From: Streptomyces sp. NBC_00620 | Lineage (GTDB): Bacteria > Actinomycetota > Actinomycetes > Streptomycetales > Streptomycetaceae | NCBI RefSeq assembly: GCF_026341825.1 | Contig: NZ_JAPENY010000002.1 | Coordinates: forward strand, 2,265,001-2,329,000 | Length of the DNA stretch: 64,000 bases | Direction of reading: 5' to 3' | Part shown: positions 23,216 to 31,053 of the stretch, in pieces | Layout: the number at the start of each line of letters is the position of its first letter | Numbering within the stretch: the first letter of the stretch is position 1 | Notes under the pieces: generated by a model | Databases searched by the model: none | What the model was told of the DNA's origin: nothing | What the model saw: the letters and a program-made list of their open reading frames with translations, nothing else | Made by a program: the position numbers and the translations under genes

Positions 23216-23267
23216 GGATGTCTCCAGGTGAGGTACGTGCGGGTGTCGAAGCGGTGCGCGGGGCCGG

Positions 23268-24596
23268 TCAACTGCCCGCGACGGCCTTGACGCCCTTGTT
23301 CTTCAGGTCGGCGAGGACCCAGTCCTGAAGGTGCGTCAGCATCGCCTTGACGGTGAGCTGCTTCTTCATGACCTTGCCCCACTGCTTCTGCATCTCGGAG
23401 TACATGGCGGCGTAGTCCGGCCCGTACTGCCACTGGCCGCCCACGCGCGAGGCGGCCGTGGTGATCACGTTCGCGCTGTCCGACTTCCCGTTGAACATGT
23501 CGGTCGGGATGATCTTGTCGACGTACGGGGAGACGTCGTCGACCGCGGGGAAGAGACCCGACTTGGACGCGGGGTCGGTGAGCGCGGTCAGCGACTCCTT
23601 GCTGCTGGACAGCCAGGCCGCGAACTGCGCCGCGCGGTCCGGGTACTTGCAGCCCTTCAGTACGGCCGTCACGTCGAAGTTGCTGGAGGTCTGCGGGTGC
23701 GCGGTGTCGAAGAGCGGGGCGTCCGCGAGCTGCCACTTGCCCTTGGACTTGGGGAAGTTGGTGTCGTAGATCGGCAACTGCCAGGTGGACGTGGTCATCA
23801 GGATGGTCCTGCCGAGGTCCCAGGTCTTGAAGACGCCCGGATCGGCGTACGAGGCGTTCGAGGCAAGGTTGTTGTCGACCAGCTCCTGGACGATGTCGCC
23901 CGCCTTCAGTGCCTCGGGCGAGGTGAAGTCGATGGCCCAGTGGTCGCCGTCCACCTTGTACCACTGGGCGTTGGCCTGCCAGGACAGGTCGACCAGGGTG
24001 CTCGGGTCCTCGCCCGCCATGTTGAAGATCTTGACGTTCTTGTCCTTCTTCTGCACCGCCTTGCCCGCCGCGATCAGGTCGTCCCAGGTCTTGGGAGCCG
24101 CGATGCCGTACTTCTCGAACAGGTCGGCCCGGTAGGCAGTGAACAGCGGGGAGGAGCCGGTGGGGATGCCGTACGTGGCACCGCCGGGGGTGACGGCGTT
24201 CCAGGCCGGCGTTGTGTAGCTCGATTTGTACTTCGCGGCGATCTTCGTGATGTCGGTGAGCAGCCCGTCGGCGGCGAAGTTCGCCAGGTTCATCCCGTCC
24301 ATCTTGGACAGGCAGGGGGCGTCGCCGGAGGTCACCGCGGCGCGGAGCTTCTGGTAGACCGTGTCGCCGGCCGCGTTGACGAACTTGATCTGGGTCTCGG
24401 GGTGTTCCTTGTTCCAGACCTTGGTCTGGGCCTCGATGCCCTCGGTCCAGCTCCAGAACTCCAGGCTCACCTTGCCCTGGGTGCTGGGCTCGGCGGCGGC
24501 GTCCGAGTCGCCGCCGCCGGAACAGGCGGCAAGGACGAGGGACAGCGAGAGGGCGGCGGCCGCGCCGGTGACGGATCTCGTGCGGAAGGTACTCAT
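23268..24596 (-). CDS. Extracellular solute-binding lipoprotein (family 1)
   Basis: A 442-residue lipoprotein: signal peptide with lipobox LVLAACSGGG (lipidated Cys at about residue 25), then the mature family-1 solute-binding fold with KVSLEFWSWTEG, DTVYQKLRAAVTSGDAPC and TYGIPTGSSPLFTAYRADLFEKYG, and conserved tryptophans for sugar stacking. It presents the substrate to the two permeases encoded downstream. GGAGGA five bases before the ATG marks the start. A LacI-type 14-mer at 24,688-24,701 lies 92 bp upstream and matches sites in front of the hydroxyacid dehydrogenase and lacI genes, so the transporter probably belongs to that regulon. The substrate is unknown; a sugar or sugar acid is likely. 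Confidence 0.93.
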   Translation of the reverse strand: MSTFRTRSVTGAAAALSLSLVLAACSGGGDSDAAAEPSTQGKVSLEFWSWTEGIEAQTKVWNKEHPETQIKFVNAAGDTVYQKLRAAVTSGDAPCLSKMDGMNLANFAADGLLTDITKIAAKYKSSYTTPAWNAVTPGGATYGIPTGSSPLFTAYRADLFEKYGIAAPKTWDDLIAAGKAVQKKDKNVKIFNMAGEDPSTLVDLSWQANAQWYKVDGDHWAIDFTSPEALKAGDIVQELVDNNLASNASYADPGVFKTWDLGRTILMTTSTWQLPIYDTNFPKSKGKWQLADAPLFDTAHPQTSSNFDVTAVLKGCKYPDRAAQFAAWLSSSKESLTALTDPASKSGLFPAVDDVSPYVDKIIPTDMFNGKSDSANVITTAASRVGGQWQYGPDYAAMYSEMQKQWGKVMKKQLTVKAMLTHLQDWVLADLKNKGVKAVAGS

Positions 24597-24959
24597 CAGG
24601 TCCTCCGGGGAAGGACGGGACAGCGCTGCGATGGGGGGACGGCGCGGTCGGCTCAGGGGAGGGAAGGGCTGCGGCCCGACATGATTCGGTAACCGTTTGC
24701 TGTGGGACCGTAGGGCTCAGGGAGGGCTGACGACAAGGGGCGGGAACGCATATGTTTCGCCGATCCCTCCTGTCAGTCCCTCTGTATGGGCTTTGAGCTG
24801 GTTATTTGTCGAACCTGTTGATTTCGGTGAGCAGTTGTCGGGCCATGGGCAGTCAACGACAGTGCCGGAGGCCCCGTTGACCTGTCGACGATCTCGTCAG
24901 TAGCTTGGAATACGTTTTCTTCCTGATTCCACTCCTTCCCAGGCCGAAGCGGGAGCTCC
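24597..24959. promoter_or_regulatory. Divergent promoter region with two LacI-type operator sites
   Basis: This 363-bp stretch holds no gene. GGTAACCGTTTGCT (24,688-24,701, containing the palindrome CGGTAACCG) lies upstream of the leftward binding-protein gene. GGAATACGTTTTCT (24,907-24,920) lies 40 bp before the rightward dehydrogenase gene. Both align with GGAAAACGTTTACT upstream of the lacI gene at 26,493. The sequence between them shows no other structure that I recognise. Confidence 0.55.
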
Positions 24960-25973
24960 ATGCCCACGTCACCGTTGCCACGCGCCCTGTTCGTCATGGA
25001 CCCGGTGCACCTTCCCGAGCTGTTCCCGCCCCGGCTGATGGCCCGGCTCCAGGAGGTGGCACAGGTCGATCCCACGCTGGTCGTACGCGACTTCGCCGAT
25101 CCGGAAGCGGTATGCGCGATGGCCGAGGCGGAGATCCTGATCACCGGCTGGGGCTGTCCGCACGTCGGCGTGGACGCGCTGGCCGCCGCGCCCCGGTTGC
25201 GGACCGTCCTGCACGCCGCGGGCAGCGTGCGCGGCCTGCTCGGTGACGCGGTCTGGGAGCGCGGCATCGCCGTCTCCAGCGCAGTACGGGCCAACGCGCT
25301 TCCGGTCGCCGAATACACCCTCGCGGCGATCCTGTTCGCCGGGAAGGGCGCCTTCGGCCTGCGTGAACGCTTCCGGACCGAGCACGTCCACCCGGCGCCG
25401 GGCGACCACGGGCCGATCGGTAACCTCGGCCGGCGCATCGGGATCATCGGCGCGTCCAGAGTCGGCAGACGGCTCCTGGAACTGCTGCGCCCCTTCGACC
25501 TGGCGGTCACGCTGTACGACCCGTACGTGGACGATGCCGAGGCCGCCGGGCTGGGCGTCGTACGCCTTCCGCTCGACGAGTTGATGCGAACCAGCGACAT
25601 CGTCAGCCTGCACGCCCCCGACATCCCCGAGACCTACCGGATGCTCGACCGGGCGAAGCTCGCGCTGATCCCGGACGGCGGCGTACTCATCAACACCTCG
25701 CGGGGCGCTCTCGTCGACCCTGTGGCACTCGCCGACGAACTGGTCAGCGGCCGGATCGGTGCGGTGCTCGACGTCACCGAACCCGAGCCGCTCCCCGCCG
25801 ACTCCCCGCTGTACCGGCTGCCGAACGTGTTCCTGACGCCGCACATCGCCGGGTCGCTCGGCAACGAACTGGAGCGCCTCGGCCGCACGGTGGTCGACGA
25901 GCTGGAACGCCTCGCCGCGGGCGACGAGCCCGCCCACCGGGTTGCGTGGTCGGACCTCGTCAAAAGCGCCTGA
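24960..25973 (+). CDS. D-isomer 2-hydroxyacid dehydrogenase-family protein
   Basis: A 337-residue protein with the NAD-binding domain of D-2-hydroxyacid dehydrogenases: RRIGIIGASRVGRRLLELLRPF (a slightly altered GxGxxG), VSLHAPDIPETYRM, the substrate arginine in LINTSRGALVDPVALAD, the glutamate in VLDVTEPEPLPADSPLY and the catalytic histidine in VFLTPHIAGS. It should reduce a 2-keto acid to the D-hydroxy acid, or the reverse, with NAD(H). It diverges from the sugar transporter and has a LacI-type site 40 bp upstream, so it probably metabolises the imported compound, for example a sugar-derived hydroxyacid. The precise substrate is unknown. Confidence 0.9.
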   Translation: MPTSPLPRALFVMDPVHLPELFPPRLMARLQEVAQVDPTLVVRDFADPEAVCAMAEAEILITGWGCPHVGVDALAAAPRLRTVLHAAGSVRGLLGDAVWERGIAVSSAVRANALPVAEYTLAAILFAGKGAFGLRERFRTEHVHPAPGDHGPIGNLGRRIGIIGASRVGRRLLELLRPFDLAVTLYDPYVDDAEAAGLGVVRLPLDELMRTSDIVSLHAPDIPETYRMLDRAKLALIPDGGVLINTSRGALVDPVALADELVSGRIGAVLDVTEPEPLPADSPLYRLPNVFLTPHIAGSLGNELERLGRTVVDELERLAAGDEPAHRVAWSDLVKSA

Positions 25974-26203
25974 GGCCGGTCCTCCTTCGGGCCGGGCGCT
26001 CAGACCGCGGACGGCGGGGTCTCCGCTGTCGCCGGTCGCGGGTGTTGCCGCACGCCGATGACCTGATCGTCCTCGAAGGCCGCAGCGAGGTCACCCGCCT
26101 TGCTGTGCAAGCCCGGCGCGTTCCCTGGATCGACCGCGCTGGAGCAGGCCCCGTTCAGGAAAGACGCCGGATCTTTGGGCGCACCCTGCCTTACCGTGGC
26201 GTC

Positions 26204-26410
26204 ATGAGCGATCGCTCCGAAGTGCCTGTCACGCCCGTCGAGGCTTATGAACCCCCTTACTACGTGGCTGTTTTCACTACGGTGCGAAGCCAGGAGCAGA
26301 GCGGCTACAGCGAGACCAACGCACGTATGGAAGACCTGGTGAAGGATACTTCCGCGACGCCGACGCCCTCACCGAGTGGCGGACCAACCGGAGTCACCTC
26401 AGTGATCGCC
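26204..26410 (+). pseudogene. Broken antibiotic-biosynthesis-monooxygenase-like (ABM) protein
   Basis: From the ATG at 26,204 the frame reads MSDRSEVPVTPVEAYEPPYY, then VAVFTTVRSQEQSGYSETNA and RMEDLVKD. It then becomes low-complexity. In the next frame the same DNA reads GYFRDADALTEWRTNRSHL, the usual continuation in this protein family, in which about 20 residues (the central strand) should lie between. So an internal deletion has removed the middle of the domain and shifted the frame. The gene is between the dehydrogenase and lacI. The surrounding non-coding stretch 25,974-26,203 has no identifiable gene; one frame contains ADDLIVLEGRSEVTRLA, which I could not assign. Confidence 0.6.
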
Positions 26411-26412
26411 CC

Positions 26413-26426
26413 GGAAAACGTTTACT
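26413..26426. promoter_or_regulatory. LacI-type operator before the lacI gene
   Basis: GGAAAACGTTTACT contains the perfect palindrome AAACGTTT (26,416-26,423) and ends 66 bp before the GTG start of the LacI-type regulator. It aligns with 14-mers at 24,688 and 24,907, suggesting autoregulation and shared control. Confidence 0.6.
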
Positions 26427-26492
26427 GGTGAGATGGTGGTAGTTCTCGTCGCTCCCCGCTTCACGCGGCTTCCGATGCAGTAACGTCGAGCT

Positions 26493-27608
26493 GTGACGGA
26501 TCAGGAGACCGGAGCTCGTACGACGAGTCCTCGAACCGGGAACAGCAAGCGTCTGCGCGGCAGCGCCGGGCAGGACAAGCCCAGCACGATCCGAGACGTC
26601 GCGGCACGGGCCGGTGTGTCCGTAGCAACCGTTTCCCGGGCTCTGGCCGGGAACTACCCGGTGTCCGAGGAGACCCGGGCCCGCGTCATGACGGCGGTCG
26701 AGTCACTTCACTACGTCGTGAACGTCCATGCCAAGGCGCTGTCCGGCCGGGTCGCGGGCCCCATCGCGCTGGTCATTCAGGACATCACCGGCCCCTCGCT
26801 CGCCCATGTTGCCGCCGGGGTCGAGCAGGAGGCGGCCACCCGAGGCAGGTTGAGCCTGGTCTGTGCCACCCACGGCGACACGGATCGCGAGGACGACCTG
26901 GTGCAGCTCATGCGAGAGCAACACGCAGCGGCAGTGGTCCTCGTGGGCGGAGCGGTTCCGAGCGAGGCTTATCAGCGGCGCATGGCGCAGTACGCCACCG
27001 CCCTGGACGCCGCCGGATCTCGGCTGGTGCTGTGCGGGCGCCCGCCGCTGCCCGAGGGGCTGCCGGTCACGGTGGTGGAGTACGACAACAAAGGAGGCGC
27101 TTTCCAGGCCGCCGACCATCTGCTCACGGCGGGCCACCGGCGCATCCTCTTCCTCGGTGGCGAGCCGCTGCAGAGCAGTTCCGAGGATCGCCGGGCCGGC
27201 TACCGCCAAGCTCTGCGGGCCCATGGTGTGCCGTATGCCGGGGAACTGGACAGCTCGGGTTCGTACACCCGCGTCTCGGGTTATCGGCGGACCCGGGACG
27301 CCCTGCGCTCCGGACTGGACTTCACGGCGGTTTTCGCAGGCACCGACATGGTGGCTGTCGGAGCGCTCGCTGCCCTCCGCGAGGCCGGTCTGGACGTCCC
27401 CGGCGACGTGTCGGTCGTGGGCTTCGACGACGTGCCCTTCGCCGCCGACCTGACGCCGTCGCTCACCACGGTCCGGGTGCCGTACGAAGAACTGGGCCGT
27501 ACCGCCGTACGTCTGGCGCTGGGACGCGAGGAGCGTCTCGCCGGGGACGACCACGTGGTGCTGAGCACGCAGTTGGTCATCCGTCAGTCGGTGGGCCGGG
27601 TGCCGTGA
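26493..27608 (+). CDS. LacI-family transcriptional regulator
   Basis: A 371-residue LacI/GalR protein. After a 30-residue disordered leader comes the HTH and hinge helix: STIRDVAARAGVSVATVSRA and EETRARVMTAVESLHYVVN. The periplasmic-binding-protein-like core follows (IALVIQDITGPSLAHVAAGV, AAVVLVGGAV, HRRILFLGGEPL, AVFAGTDMVAVGAL, VSVVGFDDVPFAADLTPSLTTVRVP). The GTG at 26,493 is the only nearby start that retains the leader. It probably represses the divergent binding-protein operon and the hydroxyacid dehydrogenase, because three aligned CGTTT-centred sites lie in their promoters. The inducer is unknown. The 259 bp between its stop and the P450 remnant contain nothing I recognise. Confidence 0.93.
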   Translation: MTDQETGARTTSPRTGNSKRLRGSAGQDKPSTIRDVAARAGVSVATVSRALAGNYPVSEETRARVMTAVESLHYVVNVHAKALSGRVAGPIALVIQDITGPSLAHVAAGVEQEAATRGRLSLVCATHGDTDREDDLVQLMREQHAAAVVLVGGAVPSEAYQRRMAQYATALDAAGSRLVLCGRPPLPEGLPVTVVEYDNKGGAFQAADHLLTAGHRRILFLGGEPLQSSSEDRRAGYRQALRAHGVPYAGELDSSGSYTRVSGYRRTRDALRSGLDFTAVFAGTDMVAVGALAALREAGLDVPGDVSVVGFDDVPFAADLTPSLTTVRVPYEELGRTAVRLALGREERLAGDDHVVLSTQLVIRQSVGRVP

Positions 27609-27867
27609 GCGCGGTGCGCCGAGCGGTCGGGCGTCGGGCGTCGGCTCGACGGGCCGGCCGGGAGGCGACGGACTCCACCAGCAGGACCGGCACGGCCGTC
27701 GTCCCCCGGCCGGATCAGGCAGCGGTGGATGTCACCACGACCTGGGCTCCTGGCCGTGGCGGGAGGTCTCGTCGCGGTGCGTCGCAGCCAGGCAGGATCA
27801 CCCTGGCCGAGCCGGCTGCCCCCAGCCCCTAGGGCGGCAGGCCGAGCCGACACGTGGTTCGGCAGGG

Positions 27868-28383
27868 TCAGCGGGTGACCATGAGCTGTCGTACGGCGTA
27901 GTTGGTGCCGTAGGTGTCCATGGGAACCTCGTCGGCCGGGACGGCAAGGTTCAGGTCGGGGAAGCGCTGGAAGACGCGGGGGAGGATGGCCTTGAGCTCG
28001 GCGCGGGCCGCGTTCTGTCCGAGACGCTGGTGGATGCCGTAGCCGAAGGCGAGGTGGCGGGTCATCCTGCGGTCGAAGTCGGGGAGGTCGGGGTCGGTGA
28101 AGACGCGGGGATCCCGGTTCGCCGCTGGTATGGCGACCACGACCAACTCGCCCTTGCCGATGAGCTGTCCGCCGATCTCCACGTCCTCTTTGGCGACCCG
28201 GCCGAGGCCGAACTGCACGATGGTGAGATAGCGCAGCAGTTCCTCCACCACCGGGCCGACCTTCTCGGGATGGTCGACGAGGTTCTGGCGCTGACGTGGG
28301 TGGGTCAGCATGGTGAGGGTGGACAGGCCGATCATGCTCGCCGTGGTGTCGTGGCCGGCGAAGAGCAACAGGACGCCCGCGCT
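27868..28383 (-). pseudogene. Cytochrome P450 remnant: 5'-truncated and lacking the haem cysteine
   Basis: The frame carries the C-terminal part of an actinobacterial P450: I-helix LLFAGHDTTASMIGL, K-helix ExxR region VVEELLRYLTIVQFGLGR, and the haem-binding region AFGYGIHQRLGQNAARAEL. Two defects are visible. The gene begins abruptly at about 28,383 within the I-helix, so about 230 N-terminal residues are missing. The cysteine expected after HQ in FGxGxHxC is arginine (CGT at 28,024-28,026 on the coding strand; one base from TGT), so no thiolate ligand remains. The stretch upstream (28,384-28,480) is unrelated; its plus strand reads YYWTFSRLCTVLDVQLTQM in one frame, of unknown origin. Confidence 0.85.
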
Positions 28384-28572
28384 ACTACTGGACCTTCAGC
28401 CGTCTTTGCACCGTCCTGGACGTGCAACTCACCCAGATGTGCGCGCAGTTGCAAGGAGCGGACGGCTGGACGGGCTGAACCCCAGCGGCTCCGACCTCCG
28501 GAGCTCACCCGTGTGAGGGTTGTGAGCGAGGGGTCCGTGAGCCTTGAGTGCAGTCTCGCCCTGGGGCGTGAG

Positions 28573-29040
28573 TCAGCCGGGGAGAAGATGTGCGACGTGC
28601 AGCGCGGCCAGGACGTAGCCGTGTGTGCCGGCGCCGACGATCAGGGTGTCGGCGACCGCCGAGATGTAGGAGTGGTGCCTGAATTCCTCGCGCTTGTGCA
28701 CGTTGGTGATGTGGAGTTCGACGGTCGGCAGAGCGGCGGCGGCGATCGCGTCGCGGAGTGCGACGGAGGTGTGTGTGAACGCGGCGGGGTTGATGACGAT
28801 CGCGCTGCATTCGGTGCGTGCGGAATGAATCGCGTCGACCATTACGCCTTCGTGGTTGCTCTGTACGAAGCGCGCGGTCAGGTCGTGTGCGGACAGAACC
28901 TTGGCCACGGTCTCCTCGACCTCGCGCAGCGTGGTGGAACCGTACTTGTCGGGCTCGCGTACGCCGAGCAGATTGAGATTGGGGCCGTTGAGGAACAGGA
29001 CGGTCCGTCCGGGGGCGGTCTCGGTGGTGGCGTCGAGCAT
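28573..29040 (-). CDS. aroQ: 3-dehydroquinate dehydratase, type II
   Basis: The 155-residue protein has all type II dehydroquinase landmarks: LFLNGPNLNLLGVREPDKYG (with the catalytic tyrosine), RFVQSNHEGVMVDAIH, IVINPAAFTHTSVALRDAI and ELHITNVHKREEFRHHSYIS (catalytic histidine). It interconverts 3-dehydroquinate and 3-dehydroshikimate. The ATG at 29,040 is supported by AAGGAG six bases upstream. It is divergent from an IclR gene rather than embedded with chorismate genes, which suggests a catabolic (quinate/shikimate) role; the shikimate dehydrogenase, MHS transporter and meta-cleavage genes downstream support this. The intergenic region holds a 12-bp-arm palindrome. Confidence 0.95.
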   Translation of the reverse strand: MLDATTETAPGRTVLFLNGPNLNLLGVREPDKYGSTTLREVEETVAKVLSAHDLTARFVQSNHEGVMVDAIHSARTECSAIVINPAAFTHTSVALRDAIAAAALPTVELHITNVHKREEFRHHSYISAVADTLIVGAGTHGYVLAALHVAHLLPG

Positions 29041-29125
29041 GTGCGGCTCCTTCATCAGTGTGGGTATGCGGGTCGAGTGGGCGGGGGCGTTACCCGGTGC
29101 GTGAGCAGGAGCAGCCATGACAGGT

Positions 29126-29155
29126 GGTACGGACATCATCGGCGATGTCCGTACC
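29126..29155. promoter_or_regulatory. Large palindrome in the aroQ-iclR divergent promoter
   Basis: GGTACGGACATC (29,126-29,137) and its exact complement GATGTCCGTACC (29,144-29,155) are six bases apart. The palindrome lies 85 bp before aroQ and 62 bp before iclR and is a likely operator. Confidence 0.6.
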
Positions 29156-29217
29156 CGCGCCGACGAGGCCGACGCTGACGCTTGCATGCCGTCCGGTTCC
29201 CCCGTCATGCTTCGTCG

Positions 29218-30003
29218 ATGTGTCCCGCTGAACGGAACATTCCTGACTCTGGTGTCGCACGGGTCGCTGCCGTGCTCGGCGCCTTCGACGCGCTTCATGC
29301 CGAGCTTCGGGTGTCGGAGATCGCCCGCCGGGCCGGGTTGCCGAAGTCCACGACCTCCCGTCTGGTGCGCGACCTCGTCGGTTACGGGTTCCTGGAACGC
29401 GACGAGAACGAGGACGCGCTTCTGCACATGGGAACGCGCCTGTTCGAGTACGGCGAGCTGGCCTCCCGGCACCGCAATTTGCGTGCGATCGCCTTGCCGT
29501 ACATGGCCGATCTGCGCGAGGCGACCCGGCAGACGGTGCATCTGGCCGTGCTGGACGGCACCGAGGTGGTCTACGTCGAGATCCTGCGGAGCAAGGACGC
29601 CCCGAGGATGGGGTCGCGGGTGGGCGGCAGGCTGCCCGCGCACGCCGCGGCCGTGGGCAAGGTACTGCTCGCCTTCGGTGATGCGGAGGCCGTCGACGCG
29701 GTCTGCGCTCATGAGCTCGCGCCGGTGGGCCCGCGCACCATCACCGTGCCCGGCCTGCTCCGGCGTGAGCTGGAACGGATCAGGGGCGCGGGAGTCGCGT
29801 ACGAGAACGAGGAGACAGGCCCCGGGGTGGGGTGTGTCGCGACCGCGATCCTCGGGGCCGACGGCCGGCCTGTCGCGGCGATGTCCATTTCGGGCTGGAG
29901 CGGGAGGCTGAACCTGCGCCGGGTGGGCCCCGCCGTGCGTACGGCGGGGCTGGCCGTAAGCCGTGAGTTGCGGGGGCCGAGCCCCTCCACGGGCGAGAGC
30001 TGA
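29218..30003 (+). CDS. IclR-family transcriptional regulator
   Basis: A 261-residue IclR protein. The N-terminal winged HTH is SGVARVAAVLGAFDALHAEL, RVSEIARRAGLPKSTTSRLV and RDLVGYGFLERDENEDALLH. The C-terminal effector domain has the usual patterns (LREATRQTVHLAVLDGTEVVYVE, RLPAHAAAVGKVLLAFG, GVGCVATAILGADGRPVAAMSISG). ATG at 29,218 is preferred; a TTG at 29,182 would add 12 residues. IclR proteins often activate or repress aromatic and shikimate/protocatechuate catabolism. It lies between aroQ and the meta-cleavage operon, and two TCCGCT-N-AGCGGA sites precede that operon. A 27-nt perfect odd palindrome (30,069-30,095), probably a terminator, follows the gene. Confidence 0.92.
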   Translation: MCPAERNIPDSGVARVAAVLGAFDALHAELRVSEIARRAGLPKSTTSRLVRDLVGYGFLERDENEDALLHMGTRLFEYGELASRHRNLRAIALPYMADLREATRQTVHLAVLDGTEVVYVEILRSKDAPRMGSRVGGRLPAHAAAVGKVLLAFGDAEAVDAVCAHELAPVGPRTITVPGLLRRELERIRGAGVAYENEETGPGVGCVATAILGADGRPVAAMSISGWSGRLNLRRVGPAVRTAGLAVSRELRGPSPSTGES

Positions 30004-30068
30004 GCGGGCTCCCAGGGGGTGTCGGGCGATGACGTTCCCTTCGTAGCGTCCAGTCAGTGGGGTGTCAC

Positions 30069-30095
30069 GTCACGGGAGGACTGTCCTCCCGTGAC
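30069..30095 (+). terminator. Perfect hairpin downstream of iclR
   Basis: GTCACGGGAGGAC (30,069-30,081) and GTCCTCCCGTGAC (30,083-30,095) form a perfect 27-nt palindrome around one central base, 65 bp after the iclR stop. No T-run follows. Confidence 0.65.
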
Positions 30096-30115
30096 GAGGG
30101 GCGGGCAAGCCGGAT

Positions 30116-30178
30116 GATCCGCTGAGCGGATCAACCCGGAGACGAAGACGGTTGATCTTGTTCCGCTCAGCGGATCAA
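30116..30178. promoter_or_regulatory. Paired IclR-type operator sites before the meta-cleavage operon
   Basis: GATCCGCTGAGCGGATC (30,116-30,132) is a perfect 17-nt odd palindrome. TCCGCTCAGCGGA (30,162-30,174) repeats its core 46 bp further on, framed by TTGATC (30,152-30,157) and GATCAA (30,173-30,178). The second site ends 76 bp before the first gene of the operon. The core resembles sites of actinobacterial IclR regulators, and an IclR gene lies directly upstream. Confidence 0.7.
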
Positions 30179-30249
30179 TGGGTTGCCGGGTGGGACCTGG
30201 CGCAACATGCTGCGAGGAGATCGCCCATCACCCGAGGAAAGAGCCGCAG

Positions 30250-31053
30250 ATGGACAAAGCCACGCACGCCGTGGTCGCGAAGGAGCTGCTGGCCGCGCGG
30301 CGCAGCCGCGAGCCGATCGACCCGGTCAGCCGGACCCACCCCGGGCTGACGGTCGATGACGCCTACGCGATCCAGCTTGAGCAGGTCCGCACCTGGACCG
30401 AGGACGAGCAGCGCGTCCAGGGCCACAAGGTCGGGCTCACCTCGGCGGCCATGCAGCGCCAGCTCGGCGTCGACCAGCCCGATTACGGGCATCTGATGGA
30501 GTCCATGTTCCATCTGGAGGGCCTGCCGATCGGACTGGACGAGTTCATCAGCCCCAAGGTCGAACCGGAGATCGCGTTCGTACTCAAGCGGCCGCTGACC
30601 GGCCCGGGGGTGAACGCCGCGCAGGCGCTGTCGGCGGTCGACTACGTCCTGCCGGCCCTGGAGATCATCGACTCCCGCATCCGGGACTGGAAGATCGGCC
30701 TGATCGACACGGTCGCGGACAACGCGTCGGCCGGCGGCGTGGTGCTCGGCAGCCGCCCCGTCCCGGTGGGTGCGGTCGATCTGCGGTTGTCCGGCTGCGT
30801 ACTGACCCGGCGCGGCGAGGTCGTCGGGACCGGTGCCGGGGGCGCTGTACTCGGCTCGCCGCTGAACGCCCTGGTCTGGCTGGCCAACACGGTGGGTCGG
30901 CTCGGCGTAACCCTGGAGCCGGGCCATGTCATCCTGCCCGGCTCGGTCTGCGCCGCCGTGCCCGTCGCCGGTGGTGATTCGGTCACCGCGACCTTCGGCG
31001 GACTGGGCACCGTCACCGCACGATTCGCCCGCACCAAGGGGGAGGACGCATGA
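30250..31053 (+). CDS. 2-keto-4-pentenoate (2-hydroxypenta-2,4-dienoate) hydratase
   Basis: A 267-residue protein of the MhpD/DmpE/XylJ hydratase-decarboxylase family (VDDAYAIQLEQVRTWTEDEQ, GHKVGLTSAAMQRQLGVDQPDYGHL, SPKVEPEIAFVLKRPL, LEIIDSRIRDWKIGLIDTVADNAS, VCAAVPVAGGDSVTATFGGLG). It adds water to 2-hydroxypenta-2,4-dienoate to give 4-hydroxy-2-oxovalerate with a divalent metal. The ATG at 30,250 is chosen on family length; GAAAGAG precedes it. It is the first gene of an eight-gene operon; its stop overlaps the start of the acetaldehyde dehydrogenase gene (ATGA). Confidence 0.93.
   Translation: MDKATHAVVAKELLAARRSREPIDPVSRTHPGLTVDDAYAIQLEQVRTWTEDEQRVQGHKVGLTSAAMQRQLGVDQPDYGHLMESMFHLEGLPIGLDEFISPKVEPEIAFVLKRPLTGPGVNAAQALSAVDYVLPALEIIDSRIRDWKIGLIDTVADNASAGGVVLGSRPVPVGAVDLRLSGCVLTRRGEVVGTGAGGAVLGSPLNALVWLANTVGRLGVTLEPGHVILPGSVCAAVPVAGGDSVTATFGGLGTVTARFARTKGEDA

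Noticed and set aside
27609..27867. Possible short gene between lacI and the P450 remnant
   Set aside because: The open frames there have shadow composition and no family signature.
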